A DNA stretch of 64,000 bases from Telmatactis stephensoni (GCA_029948255.1 JALIZF010001761.1:248001-312000); one strand, 5' to 3'; shown: positions 21,356-33,231, counted from the stretch's first letter. Translations and numbers: made by a program. The notes: generated by a model not told the origin, from the letters alone.

Positions 21356-21492
21356 CAGGGGCGAGTTGTACGAAGGGTGAATAGCGCTATCCAGCAGATA
21401 AATCCTTATCTAGCGGATAAAATCTATACAAAATCTATAAACTGGATAACTCTTATCCGGTGGATAACTTTATCCAACCTTCATACAACCGG
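21356..21492. mobile_element. MITE-like insertion in a Kolobok exon
   Basis: Imperfect inverted ends (GGCGAGTTGTACGAAGGGTG against CAACCTTCATACAACCGGG) enclose GATAA/TTATC-rich sequence. It brings stops into the transposase frame after ...SCTKGE. No clear target duplication was seen. Confidence 0.5.
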
Positions 21493-21811
21493 GCCGCTGA
21501 ACATTACATAACGTCGACATCATTCACGCAGGAACTCCAGAGACACATACAAATGTGTGACGGAATTTATTTTGTAGGTTGTCAGACTGATCTCCACCGT
21601 GACATGATTGATGTAGATATTGAAGTACAAGATCAGGAAAATGAAGTGGAAGTAGAATCAGAGGATATAGCAGTAGAAGTTGAGAAAGTTTTTGAAAATG
21701 AGGAATTGACTTGTGAAGAGGAACCAGACAATGACCCTCAAGTGGATGAAGATTATAAGAATAATGATGATGACACTTCTAAAGAAGAGATTGTATATAG
21801 CACCAGGTAAT

Positions 21812-22533
21812 AACAAGAGACTATAATACTAAGACAGCGAAGCTCGGTATTGATGTCTCTGTGCGGTGTTCATGGCGACTAAGACTATTTTTAGTAACTT
21901 CGCCATCACGCGCGCAAGGACTCAAACGGACTCAAACATATAGAATTTGATATTTCGCGTGCGCGCGGACAGGACCGTTTGCTTTCGGCATTTGAATTCT
22001 ATTGTTTAAGGCCCTGTTCAAACGAGCTCTCAAGTCGATTCAAGTTTTGACTTGCGCAGGCTTGCATCTTCGTTTGAACACCAACTTGCATCAACTTGCG
22101 TCTACTGGCATCGACTTGAGAGCACTTTGAACATGCTCAAATTTTTTCTCAAGTCGATGCAAGTTTTTCCTCGTTTGAACAGTCACCACGCTAAACTTCA
22201 TAAGTTGTTTTTCATATTTTTTCGTCCGAACGTCTTGCACATTTCCTCTACTACAAATAATTCAAACAAAAACAAAACTGATTTTCTCGCTGTCCTTCAG
22301 CTAACTGATTTTCCTTGAACGTTTTTGAACATTTTTCATCGACTTGCGTGGAGAGGTGTTCAAACGAGGACGCAAGTTTCAAGTCGAAACTTGCATCGAC
22401 TTGCGTTCTCGTTTGAACAAGGCCTAAGAGCCTTGCTCGTGCAATGCCGAACTATAAATAGCCTTAGTCGCCAAGAACATCGCACAGACATCAATACTCA
22501 GTTTTGCTCTCTTAGTATTATGGTCTCTTGCGT
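21812..22533. mobile_element. TIR element in a Kolobok intron, itself split
   Basis: About 75-bp inverted ends: AAGAGACTATAATACTAAGA ... GGCGACTAAG at the left, complemented at 22455-22533. The interior is interrupted by the TA-flanked MITE 22009-22424. It is non-coding. Confidence 0.7.
22009..22424. mobile_element. MITE nested inside the 21812-22533 element
   Basis: Inverted ends AGGCCCTGTTCAAACGAG and complement are flanked by TA (22007-22008 and about 22425-22426). The interior is built from repeats of CAAGTCGATGCAAGTTT-like motifs, so it is hairpin-prone. End sequence and TA target match the MITE at 6011-6143. Confidence 0.75.
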
Positions 22534-25500
22534 TAAAAGGGAGAAATGACTAGGAAATAGTCAGTGGGGTGCGAGAGTATCAAAAGTTTCTTTTCTCTAA
22601 TCACAGAAGAAGCAGTCAATTTATTTTATCTTTCATTTCAGATTGAAAACTGAAGGAAAAGACTATCGAGAACAACCAAAGGGAATAGTATTCCTCTCCC
22701 ACCTGCTAGCACTTTTCAATTTCTGCCACATTTGTCAACAGCCAGACCCAACTGGTTACCACATCTCAGGACTGGTACAATGTTAACCGTGTCAACCAAA
22801 TGCAGAAGTGTGAGAAAAACCTACACTTGGTCTAGCCAGCCAATGTTACTTGGTAGATTTCCAGCATGCAATCTCCTCCTGAGCTTCGCCATACTCTGTG
22901 CAGGGGCCTCTGTTAAAAAGATGCTACAGGTGCTAAGATATATGAATGTATTGATATATAATGAATCAACATACTTCTACCACCAGAAGCACCTGTTAAT
23001 TCCAACCACTGTAACATACTGGAGAGAATACCAAAGAAAACTCCTCGAACAAGTTAATGGTGTTGAAGTAGCTTTGGCAGGCGATGGTAGGCATGACAGT
23101 ATGGGTCACTCAGCGAAGTATTGCACCTATACCATCTTTTGTTGCACCATTGGTCTAATCATAAATATAGCTCTTGTACAGGTAATGTATTATTAAATAC
23201 AGTGAAACTTCTCTAAGACAGACACCTTTGAGAATGGTTCCAATATTGTCCATCTTAAAAAGGTTTCTGTCTTATCTGGGTGTTGGCTTCAAGAGGTTTC
23301 ACTGTTTTTTAACACTGAGGAACAATGACAGACATCTTAATTAATTTGTACATAACTTTTTCCCTAGGCCAATGAAGTTGGAAACAGCAGTGGAATGGAA
23401 TTTGTTGGCCATCAACGCTGCCTCATGTTTTTGTTGGCCACAGGCATGGTAATTAAACAATACATAACAGACCGGCATACATCCATAGCTAAATGGATGA
23501 AAGAAGACTGTCCAAGGATATGTCACAACATGGGAAAACCCAAAATTGAACATTTCTATGATCTTTGGCATATTGCAAAGAGTATGTATACATGAATTTA
23601 TTACTTATGATATTTTCACATTAGGGTTACCCAAAGATATAAACAAGGCAAAATAATGTCAGCAGATTGTTAACAAATATTTATCACTTGACAATTTCAG
23701 AAATCAACAAAACACTATTGAAACTGAGTAAACTTCGAGGATGTGAGCAAATTGGTCGCTGGCGAAAGGCTTGTGTCAACCATCTCTACTGGGCAGTAAT
23801 GACAACTTCTGATCTATTAAGAGAAGTCAAGCTTGCCAAATTCCAGGCATTCCTATCTCACATAATCAACAAACACAAAGATTTACCCAACAAGATTTTT
23901 AACAAGTGTAGCCATGGAGTTATTGCTATCCCAAAACTCTGGATGCTTAAAAGTACTGTGTAGAAAAGATAAAAAAATACAATACTAGTTAAGAGTACAA
24001 ACACTAAAAGTGAGCACTAAATAATAATAACACTAAATAACTATTTTATGCAAATTATTCTAGTAGTGCAAAAATACTTTTACTGTTTGTACTCTGATAA
24101 AAATTTCTGTTATTTTAATCATGTGGAGTAATGCTCACAGTAAAGAAAAACATCAACAAATCACCATGAAAATCCCTGCCATAAACTTTATAATGAAATT
24201 ATAGGATTTTGTATTTTTCAAACACAATATAGGTTCTGAGGTGTATGAAAAACTGTATGAAGCTTTGACAAAGGATCACCTATGCAAAGCCATAAAGCAA
24301 GCCTCCTCTTCAGCACAGACAAGTTGTTTGGAAGGGTATCATAGTGTCATCAATCAGTTTGCCCCCAAGATGCACTCATTTTCATATAATGGCATGCTAG
24401 CCAGGTATGACTTAACAGGCTTTTATCAGTGTTTTACAGTTCAATTTCATATTATGATTTTTTATGTGCCTGTTTATGAAAATGAGAGTTAGTTTACTTA
24501 TTCTTTATAGTACATTTCAAAAGATTAACTATCATTACCTCTAATTGTTCCAACATAAAATATTTTAACAATGTTAATGTGAAGTATTTCATGTCACAGC
24601 TTGTATGTTATTTTCCATTTCTTGCAATGTATTTCCTATAAACAAATAGAGATAGTAAATTATATGATTATAATCATGCACATTGTATTTTATTTTCATT
24701 TAAACAGGACAATATTAGCAGCTTTACACTTCAATTTCAATGTACGGAGAGAGTCAAGAAAAGATCTCACGGGACAACCCAAACTTATTGTTAATTACCC
24801 AAAATACAAATATGGAGAGGGATCCATTAAAGAATCTAAAGTTCCACAGAATTATGGTATGTAAAATGCATTTTTCTGCATATAATCAGCCAGCAATAAG
24901 GCCACCATGTGACGACAAGGATTTTGTTTACCAAGAAATAGGATTTATCAGTGCAGGCTATAAGTAATACATTTCTATTATTATCTATAGATTATGTGGG
25001 TGAAATTTACAAAACCATGGTTGAAACACCAAGAGCTGATCTAAAGGCAGTTTGCAAGGAGCTAGAGGAAACTACCCCTGAACCACTGAACAGTATGCTT
25101 GAACAGCAACCAAAATCAGATGCCATTGGAAAACACAGACAAAGAAAAACATTAGAAAATACAATTGTTGCTCCAACATGTTCAGGTAATTTTTCAAAAA
25201 TAGAGCTTGTTCATTCATGTTTGGGTAGATATGATCTGCAATTTGCCCAAAATCAGGTGATCTTTGAAACCGAGTCAAATGCCTCCAGGATTACTAAATT
25301 TGTGTTTTGTAGCTTTTTCATTCTACTAGACTGGTAAAATGACTAAAAATAAGCATATTACTCATTGTTTCAGAAGCATATTGCACTTCTAAAAAGGATT
25401 AGTGTGTACATCATTTGAAGAGTGACAAATGTTTTGTGATTGACATTATTTTTAGCTGAAGAACTAGAGCAATTAACTGGACAAAGACCTTCAACAGCAT

Positions 25501-25619
25501 CAGGCCGAAGACAACCCAACTGCAGAACATGCAAAAAGCCAATGAAAGGGCACAAGAGAGGACAATGTGCTCAGTAAAAATGTTATCCCTGCTTGTATTA
25601 CACTTACTGTATTTGTTGG

Positions 25620-26724
25620 TTATTGTTGTTCTTCGACTTCTCCGCTATCGGAATTTGTCTCAGAATTAGTATCCAGATCCTCTTCCTCCCCAACTACATC
25701 TTCTTCTATAAAACCACAGTATGTACCATCTTCTGATGGGAATGAGCTACGAATCATGTTGTATACACAGCAAGGTAGAGGAAGCCTTTTGGAGAGACCT
25801 TGAAACTCCCACACAAAACGAAAGAATTGCCGGTATGCAACAGACCTGAAAAACCTAAGAATTAATAGAATTAATATTTTTACATGGTTTATGAAAAAAA
25901 TCAATAATAATAAAACAAAATCAAAATATTTTGTTAAATGCAAATTACAGTTCCTGGTTTAAAAATCACCTTAGCCTTGATAACATTTATTTATTCTTTA
26001 AAATTTGACTGTGTTGGACTATAAGTAATTTCTATGAACTGTAGTCAAGTTCAAAATAAAACACTTACTTACAACATGCTATCACTTATTATTTCCAACT
26101 CCCAACAATTATCACTTGAGGTTCTATCATTGACCTTTTTCTATTCAATTAATAAAAATATACCATTTCTATATGTGGGCATGGTAATATATACTTGTAA
26201 ACTTATTTAATAAGAAGAAAATGCTTTTATTCTGACGTAATACTTACTGTGAGTCTGTTGTTCGGCGTTCTCTCCTCAACACATTGTAGCTTCGTCCTTT
26301 GCTGGTACGAAGACCTATGGATGCGGCCTCCAATACATACTTGTCTAAGCACACAGTAGTGAAGCCTGAATGTTGGGTTATACAAGTGATTTCCGTATCA
26401 AAATTATTCATTTTTTCAACACATCTGTCAATGTCTTGACAACAGAAACACTCCTCTTTTTTACTATGTTCTCTGTGTTACAAGTTCCACAAGAACACCT
26501 AAAATACAAACATATTTTATTTAACTACTTATTCACTTATAGGGGATTTATAAATTCTTGACTTACCATTCGCTCAATGCTATGTTTTCTCTAAATCTAT
26601 CCAAAAGCATCTGTTCTTCTTGCTCCTCCTGAAGTTCTCGTTCGTACGTCGCTACTATTTCCTCGACATTTGCGACCGGCTCAGAAGTTTCGTCATAAGC
26701 ATTACATCCACTGCTAGAAAGCAT
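25620..26724 (-). CDS. Kolobok ORF2 with a P2X7-C-like domain
   Basis: There are three exons on the minus strand: 26724-26567 (MLSSSGCNAYDE ..., acidic helix), 26498-26248 and 25845-25620. Splice phases match: a split Trp codon at the first junction (EW-CSCGTC) and a split Gln codon at the second. Exon 2 has CSCGTC, ECFCCQDIDRCVEKM and ITCITQHSGFTTVCLDKYVL. Exon 3 has AYRQFFRFVWE, RLPLPCCVYNMIRSSFPSED and TYCGF, then an acidic tail. This Cys-rich pattern is the intracellular C-terminal domain of P2X7 receptors, which also occurs in transposon proteins. Its role in Kolobok is unknown; DNA or zinc binding is likely. A frameshift after NTENIVKK, in an A run in exon 2, breaks this copy. It converges on the transposase gene. 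Confidence 0.7.
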
Positions 26725-26899
26725 ATCTTTTCATGTTCAATTTCAGCTAGTTTCAATCCCGAATAAAGCAATATTCCACGTCTTACGAAGCAATAGTTCA
26801 CAAGGTTTCCACAGAGAATGTACAGCCGAATGGACGATAATTAGTATGCGTTGTACTTATGACGTCATAGAGAAATCCGCTGTACACAATGACTTTACG

Positions 26900-27091
26900 G
26901 CCGTGAGGTGATCAAACAATGGCGGCGGAAAAATAAATCGTAAATATTTCATGGTTCCCTTTAGAATATCAAAACGAAACTTTGTAGAGTGATTAATCCT
27001 TTATTGAACTTTATTTATGCCAAGTTTCAGCTTGTAAAACTAAATATTTAAGATTTTCAAAATATGTCCATATATACGTCCAAGTACCCCT
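26900..27091. repeat. Right TIR of the Kolobok element
   Basis: Inverse of 19170-19357, ending CGTCCAAGTACCCCT before TTAA. The two arms differ at scattered positions and by a small indel near CGATTT. Confidence 0.85.
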
Positions 27092-27095
27092 TTAA

Positions 27096-27919
27096 AGGCA
27101 CTGTACACTATTCATATGACTATGCTCAACAAGTACATATTCCTTCAAACCCACAACAACCTGGACCAATCTATTTCAAAGTACCAAGAAAGTGTGTACT
27201 ATTTGGAATATGTTTTGAAGGTTTGCCCATGCAAGTGCATTATCACATTGATGATGCAGTTGATACAGGAAAAGGTGCCAATACAGTTATAAGCTACGTC
27301 CATGATTTCTTTCTCTCACATGGAGCAGGTGAGACAGATGTCCAGATTCACACAGACAATTGTGGTGGACAAAATAAAAACAACTGTGATATGGTATTAC
27401 TGTTGGTGAGTTCTTTGCTGAGTACACCATTTATTCTTGATTGCAGGGCACACTAAACTCAGTCCTGACTGGTGTTTTGGTCTGGTTAAACTGTCAGTTA
27501 GGAGACGTTATGTAACATCTCTTTTTGACCTTCTTGAAGCAGTTGATAAGTCGACATTATCAGGTGTTAATATTGGAAAATTGTATGGTCTTCATAATGG
27601 AACTGTCCTGATTTCTGTTTATGACTGGGTATCATTCTTTAAAAAGTACTTTAAGAAGTTCAATGGAATAATCAAGTTCCATCACTTCAGATTCTCACGA
27701 CAAGACAAAGGAGCAGTTTTCTGTCGCATACATAGAGATTCCCCTAGAGATAAAGTACCAGTTGTTATAAGTTTCTGTAGCAGACGTGAATGTTTATTCT
27801 ATAAGTCAGATATGGATGAAGAAGAGATTTGTACACATTCAAAAGTACTTGCTTTGGTAAAAAATGTATTAATTTGGATATTACGCCAACTATTCTACTG
27901 TTTTTGTTGCTTTATATAG
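27096..27919 (+). pseudogene. Transposase-like gene, 3' part (split by TTAA elements)
   Basis: This continues the frame that stops at 18318: GTVHYSYDYAQQV, PGPIYFKVPRKC, GKGANTVISYVHDFFLSHG, then the family signature HTDNCGGQNKNN. A frameshift near 27437 is followed by AGHTKLSPDWCFGLVKLSVRRRYV and KLYGLHNGTVL. The Asp of TDNC and the GHTKxSPDW block look like parts of an RNase-H-fold catalytic core, which is inference. The C-terminal part reaches about 27865, and the last residues are probably intron. Both flanking TTAA insertions, the frameshift and upstream stops make this a pseudogene. Confidence 0.65.
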
Positions 27920-29151
27920 AGTCAATATGATTTTTCCTTGTGAGAAATGTTATGATGTTTATCATTGAGTAATATTTTACACAGATTTTACACTCTAAGT
28001 GAACAGGTTCATTTGTAGAAAAATTAAGTTTAATATCAATTTGTTGGGCGATTTTCCATTGGTAAGGGTGAAAGACAAAATTAGATTTTTTAATATTAAG
28101 TGTAAGTTTGTTAACATTTAGCCAAACTTGAACTTTACTAAGCTCGGTATTCATGCAGGTTTCAAGAGTCTTGAGACATTAGAATAAAGGATATTAGTGT
28201 CATCAGCAAACAAGTGAAATTTTAGAATACTAGAACATGCAGAAATATCATTAACGTACAAGAGAAAAAAGAGTGGACCTAGAACTGATCCCTGTGGTAC
28301 ACCACAGAGGATGGTTTCTTTCTCAGACACTTTTGAACCTAAACATGTGGTTTACCGTCTATTAGTTAAGTAAGATTCTAGCCAGTTATGCTTGCATCCA
28401 CGTATACCATAAATACAAAGCTTTTTCAGAAGTATGCTATTGTCAACTGTATCAAAAGCTTTTGATAAGTCTAAGAATACGGCACAAGTAAAAAGTTTAA
28501 TGTTCATATTGGGGTGTATTTCATTTACTATGTTCAAAACAGCATGGTGTGTGTCTAATAATAGGCATTCTTTTTTGATAAAGGTCATCAAACAATTATA
28601 CATAGTTTTTTCAAATAATCTGTTAAAAATTGATAAAAGCGATATTGGACGATAGTTGCCAGGTTCTGTCTCATTGTCGACTTTGTGAATAGGAATAATT
28701 TTCAACATTTTTAGTTTGGTGGGATATCTTCTGGTTCGGAGAGAAAGGTTCATTAACTTAACAAGTTGCTCGTTAAGGATGTGTCAAGAAACTTTTAGGA
28801 GTCGAATTGGGCACAAGTAGAGGCTGTGAGCTTTGTTATTTGGGCTTTGTTATTTGGGTGAGCACAGATTTCATCTTCTATCTCTTGTGAAGTAGCAGGG
28901 ATAAAAAGGATTAGATATTGTAGGAAGTTGACTTGCAAATCAGGAAGCTTGTTTGCCAGATTCTGACCGATCTTTGCAAAAAAGGTGTTAATGATATTCA
29001 ATATTTTAAGAGTCTCTTGTGATCTCTCTGTTAGCTGGGTTTTTAAGGGTTTGCATTGTTTTACTGGCCTTTCTTTTTTTATGTAAAAGCAAGTGTAAAG
29101 TGTCCCATGTTTTACATGTATTATTTTTGTTGCTTTCAAAAAATGTTTCAT
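27912..29151 (-). pseudogene. LINE reverse transcriptase remnant (CR1/L2/jockey-like)
   Basis: Reading on the minus strand from 29151: a degenerate N-terminal region, then RT block [21 protein letters not shown], then [19 protein letters not shown]. After a stop at 28352 come GVPQGSVLGPLFFLLYVND and the active-site-like HLFADDTNIL (about 28200-28330), and finally NVNKLTLNIKKSNFV. Several frame changes and stops break it. A non-LTR element would have used this enzyme for target-primed reverse transcription. The 5' end and the endonuclease domain are not seen. Its 3' end abuts the transposase-like gene at 27.9 kb. Confidence 0.75.
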
Positions 29152-29550
29152 AGTATGAAATTTTACTAAATCTGATAATTTATTATGTCAAGCGATGGTT
29201 TGCCTGACTGGCGTGCTTAGGCGCTAGTTAATACATGCAGACAGAGTTGGGGGGCGAACATGTTTTAATATCCACTAAATTTTCTCTTACTGTCTTATGT
29301 AATACTTCATTCAACTTCTAGCATATACTCTGAGGGTGGTCAGTCATAGACTTCTAGCATTCTTGGTTATAGTTCTTTCAAAGTATCGGTCTTCTTCTTG
29401 GGGAGAACTCTGTCGTTGCCCAATCATGCCCAATCATTTAGGTGGCTCCTAAAGGAGCCAGTTTTGTGTGAGTTGGGTTGTGTGAGTTTACTCAGCAGGA
29501 GCACCATATAGTTTCAAAACGGCCTTCAGGAGCTGCTTAGATGTTTTGTC

Positions 29551-30025
29551 TACTATTCATATCTCTCCCAGAGATAGAAGATCTTTGACTGTAACTGGTG
29601 GTACTTTTGTCACTGGATATTTAAGAGTTTCTCTGCATGTACATGTACCAGGCAAATTTGCAGAGAAACCACTTTTGCCTCAGGGCCAAGCAGCTGGATT
29701 AGCAGCTAGAAGGGAAGCCGAGCCTTACCTCTGGCATGTTGATTAAGGGTAATAAGGCAGCCTTCGATGTCGATGTTGGTTCTGACTGCCTCTTTATAAA
29801 TAGGTGTTCTTGAAGTAGTCAGCCAATTCCTGCAGCATTGGGGTTGTTGCTCTGGTTTGGAGGTCTTTGCAGTTGTTTGGTATGCGGTCCGAAGATAGGA
29901 ATGGGAGGGCCATCAGCTTTCGTATGAAGTTGTACATACATTAGTTGTTCTGGTACTGTATTTGCAGACCAAGTTCCTGGACCTTCCACCACACAGCCTG
30001 TGCAAAATGGAACTCACACCTTCTC
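29551..30025 (-). pseudogene. MULE-like transposase, C-terminal remnant
   Basis: On the minus strand the frames read RRCEFHFAQAVWWKVQELGL, LMALPFLSSDRIPN, TTPMLQELADYFKNTYL, then in another frame VRTNIDIEGCLITLNQHARG, LLIQLLGPEAKVVSLQICLV and SKIFYLWERYE. This order matches the C-terminal part of MULE-type transposases as I remember them, where the RTNN-x-EGWH block carries the last acidic residue. Stops and a frameshift make it dead. Open minus-strand sequence upstream (30359-30030) with ICIVCNQL may be its N-terminal continuation. Intervals 29160-29550 and 30430-30688 show nothing supported; a 16-bp palindrome GGCTCCTAAAGGAGCC lies near 29443. Confidence 0.6.
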
Positions 30026-30692
30026 AGTGATGCCATTTTATGTTAATGTAGCAATAGCCGAGACTATTGAACAACTTTTTCCCTTGGTATACGATAGAGC
30101 CACTGATGATCGTGTAGGTAACTTTGGCAGGTCCAGCAGAAGCTGAGGACTGTTCTTCGATGGGAAGGGGGGTCTTTGAAGGAACCTTCCAGGGACAGGA
30201 CGTTGGAAGGACTGGCTGGCTTATTGATGAGGAACTGGTCTTCACTGGTATCCATGGGTTTTGGTGTGTATTTACAGGTTTGATGCTGCCACTGCTGTTG
30301 TTTATCAGCTGTCCAGCCAATGAACAATGCATCTTTGTTGACAAGTTGGTTGCAGACAATGCAAATATCGGCCCTGATTGTAGGTTAAATAATTTTGTCT
30401 TTTGTTTCGTAATTGGCTTGTAATACCCAAGTAGTGATAGCAGACATAATTAACAATCCTTTTTAAACAAAAGGATCAAAATATATCTCATCATATTACC
30501 CCTCCAATCACATTACACCTATAGATTTCAACAGGACTGGAATTATATTATTTTAACCAATCAGATACTCATGGGAACTTAGGGGAAAAGCATACAAGCA
30601 AGGTTAAACTTGTAAAAATGTGGGAATTGCAGCCAGGATTCAAGTCAAACAAAGAATTTTTCTGAATTACACAAATAAAATGAATACTTTAA

Positions 30693-31484
30693 GGTGACTT
30701 GATTGGGTTTTGTTTCAAGTGCACCTCCGCTGTTTGATTGCAAACTGCATTATGGCCAAACACCTTATTTAAAAAAAAATCATAGCAAGCCTAGAGATTT
30801 CAAGTTTTTTTGATGCTTTAAATGATTAAATCATTATGATCAGAGCAACCAATAATTCATAGCGACGGCATTGCTATTTTCACAAATGTGAAATATAATT
30901 TTGTACAAAACCGTGTTTATTGGTTCATATAATCCAGGTGAAGTTTGTTGCTGTTACTTTGTTTAAAAGATTTCTATGGAAGCTTTTTCAAATAAAATGC
31001 AATTTTAGGCACCAAAAAAGTAAATAATTCCAAGCATTTAGTTTGCTTGGGCAAAATATTACTTAAAAAACTCGGAAACAATTCTTTTGAGCTCATTTTG
31101 TCGACAAACTCTTCAATTGTTTGTTTGGAGAAATAGAACAGAATTGCTTTGCACAATTTTAAGAAATACAAATTTAGGTCAAGGTCACAGAACTGTGCTT
31201 TTTCATCCTTTGTTTATCATTTCATTTCATCTTTATTAAAAGCTAAAAAAATTTGCTATTCCCTCAATGAATTTTTTATATGAATTTTCAGTATCAGCAT
31301 TTTCACCTAGTTTTTAAATCTTACACATTTTATGGCCATTGAAGCATTATAAGATATCCAAAATAAATTATAAAAGCGTGAATTTTTAGACTGCTATACT
31401 TTGGTTTGATGTTGTTTTGGTTGTCAAACATCTCTATTGTCAAAAAGCAGAGGTGCGCCTTGAACAAAACCCAGTTGAGCCACC
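30693..31484. mobile_element. Non-autonomous TTAA element
   Basis: TTAA at 30689-30692 and 31485-31488 flank inverted ends (GGTGACTTGATTGGGTTTTG at the left, complemented by CAAAACCCAGTTGAGCCACC). The 792-bp interior is AT-rich and non-coding. The TTAA target suggests Kolobok mobilisation, though the ends differ from the 19170-27091 element; piggyBac also uses TTAA. Confidence 0.75.
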
Positions 31485-32017
31485 TTAAATAGATACGTTT
31501 TGCTAGATAAAATGATTTATGATTGTAAAAGGGAAAAGATATATGCAGTAAAGTCAAAATCATTCTATGATAGGAATCGCAAGACAATTAGCATTCTTTT
31601 TGTGATGATCATAAAAATATCGTACCAACTGACAAACACAGGTTGTTTTGACATTCTTCAAAAGAATAGTCTGAATTACAAATCAAATGAATGCTTTTAA
31701 ATTAATGTTAAACTATGAGTTACTAATAATATGAATCAAACACACAAATGGACAAACTGGAGCCAAGTCTAGCTGAGTTTTGATTTAAGGTGTCTGGAAA
31801 GAGTTTTTTTGGTCACCAACTGATAACAAATAAATAAATCGCTTCCCTGTGGTCGATTCTTAAAGATATTGGTTGGGTTCACACTAGGACCTCTAGTTTG
31901 ACTCAAGTCATATTTCTCACAATTCTGACTCGAAAGACAGTCTGACTTGAATGACAATTGTTTTAATACTTGAGCATTCACACTGACAAGCCCAAACCAC
32001 TCTAATTAGTTATATAT

Positions 32018-33034
32018 TTGATTTTAATCACAGCTTGTTACTTACAAGTAGCTAGCTCACACTTCATCTCGTGTTTAGAACTTTTAGCTATGCGTATTTC
32101 AAAAAGAAAGATTTCAGCATTTGTTGCTGTACTGTTTTCCTTGAGTTTACACAAACAAGCTTGTAGTGCTGCCTTGCGAAGACTAATCAGAGTGCGACAA
32201 ATCATTGAGGATATGTTTGCAGAACTAGATCATACATTTATATACTGTTCTTCTACTGACTCACATACAAAGATTCGAGAATCAAACTGTCAATGGCGGA
32301 TATAACTCAGTGGATTGAGCTATATGTGCAGAGCGGAAGTCCATGAAGCATTGAGAGCTGAATGTTTTTACCCATTTAGTTTTCTTTTTACTTCCATGAA
32401 GTGCATTTTGTGTAATCCTTAGCCTTTAGTAGCAATTTCAAGTCATAATTCAGGGTTTTCTTTGATATGGAGCAGTTACATCAGACTCACTGTAGAGTGC
32501 ATGACAGGCCAAAACTTGAATTTGTTGCTGAAGACCGTATGATAAACTGATAAATACTACAATCTCGGACATAACTGTTAGGACTAATTTCGGCCTTTTA
32601 GGATCTCCTCTTTTTGGTTGCTCAGGATACTTCCCACCCCTCCCCCTCCCCATACAATGTTGTATTGGTTGTGAATGTACTTGCAAACTGAACAGCCACC
32701 ATTCGGCTTCAACATTGAGAGGGGGAAGAGGGGGATTTCATGACAAATTATTTGAGAACCTTGAATTCTTCCAGCAATGACATGAAATCATGTTAGAAAC
32801 TAAAAAAGTCCTAATGGGTTTTGTCCAAGGAACTAGAAAATGTACCATGGACTGTTGTTGCTGCCTGAGTGCTGCACAATTATTTGCATTCTCCAAGGGG
32901 ATTTTCTAGACGACAACACTGATGATGGTGGACAGGGTGGCAACGATGATGGAAATGACGGTGGAGAGAACAAAGATGGACTATTGATAAGGGATGCAGT
33001 TTTACAGTATCTTATAGATAACTCTCTTCTTTAG
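32018..33034 (+). pseudogene. Possible HARBI1-like transposase remnant
   Basis: Two open stretches on + look protein-like. The first, 32018-32305, includes SLSLHKQACSAALRRLIRVR. The second, 32840-33034, includes CTIICILQGDFLDDNTDDGG and ends RDAVLQYLIDNSLL. The Cys-x3-Cys-Ile ... acidic ... RD-x-L tail resembles the C-terminus of PIF/Harbinger transposases. No catalytic motif is visible and the 530 bp between them has stops. This is a weak call. The interval 31489-32017 shows nothing supported. Confidence 0.25.
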
Positions 33035-33231
33035 TCTTTAGCCTACTCTCTGGAATACTCCAATTGGAAATGGGCGGGGATGCCCATCCTATCTTTTACT
33101 GCCACAGACTTAGCAGGTACCTTTTAGGGTGTTTTTTCGGAAGATGCGAAAGCATTTGGGGGGGGGGGAGCTTACTCTCTTAGCTCCTCTGTTTTGCTGC
33201 TCTCTAACTTGTGGTACTTCCTTCTTTTTGT

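Larger units (their letters stand above)
19490..25577 (+). pseudogene. Kolobok THAP transposase, about 13 exons
   Basis: The enzyme would cut and paste the element at TTAA. Exon 1 (19490-19800) is a THAP zinc finger: MSWRCAVYGC, then the W, CSKHF and FSR positions. Further exons with GT-AG borders are 20388-20495, 20783-20896, 21072-21249 (coiled coil), about 21500-21806 (acidic), 22642-23181, 23369-23581, 23701-23952, 24233-24404, 24708-24856, 24991-25185 and 25456-25577. DDE candidates are Asp in AGDGRHDSMGHSAKY, Asp in ITDRH and Glu in SCLEGYHS. The C-terminus is a small zinc motif (NCRTCKKPMKGHKRGQC). Lesions are a frameshift near 22740, disruption of the exon near 21356-21492 by a MITE-like insert, and an exon 1 to exon 2 phase I could not reconcile. 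The start is the ATG at 19490. Confidence 0.8.
19170..27091 (+). mobile_element. Kolobok DNA transposon, 7.9 kb
   Basis: TTAA flanks both ends (19166-19169 and 27092-27095). Terminal inverted repeats of about 190 bp (19170-19357 and 26900-27091) start AGGGGTACTTGGACG. TTAA target duplication plus a THAP-bearing transposase is diagnostic of Kolobok. It encodes a multi-exon transposase on + (19490-25577) and a three-exon ORF2 on - (26724-25620), converging 42 bp apart. Three smaller TIR elements sit inside it (21356-21492, 21812-22533, 22009-22424). The element inserted next to the fold-back MITE and with it splits a transposase-like exon. Frameshifts in both genes suggest this copy is not autonomous. 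Confidence 0.9.

Noticed and set aside
27400..27447. A 40-bp intron in the transposase-like gene
   Set aside because: The segment reads as coding (SSLLSTPF) up to a one-base frameshift, which fits better than so short an intron.
31861..31996. Possible MITE with GGGTTCACACTAGG end
   Set aside because: The proposed inverted end matches at too few positions to be convincing.
32293..32345. tRNA-like stretch (GGCGGATATAACTCAGTGG ... GAGC)
   Set aside because: It resembles an A box, but no B box (GGTTCGA) or cloverleaf follows.
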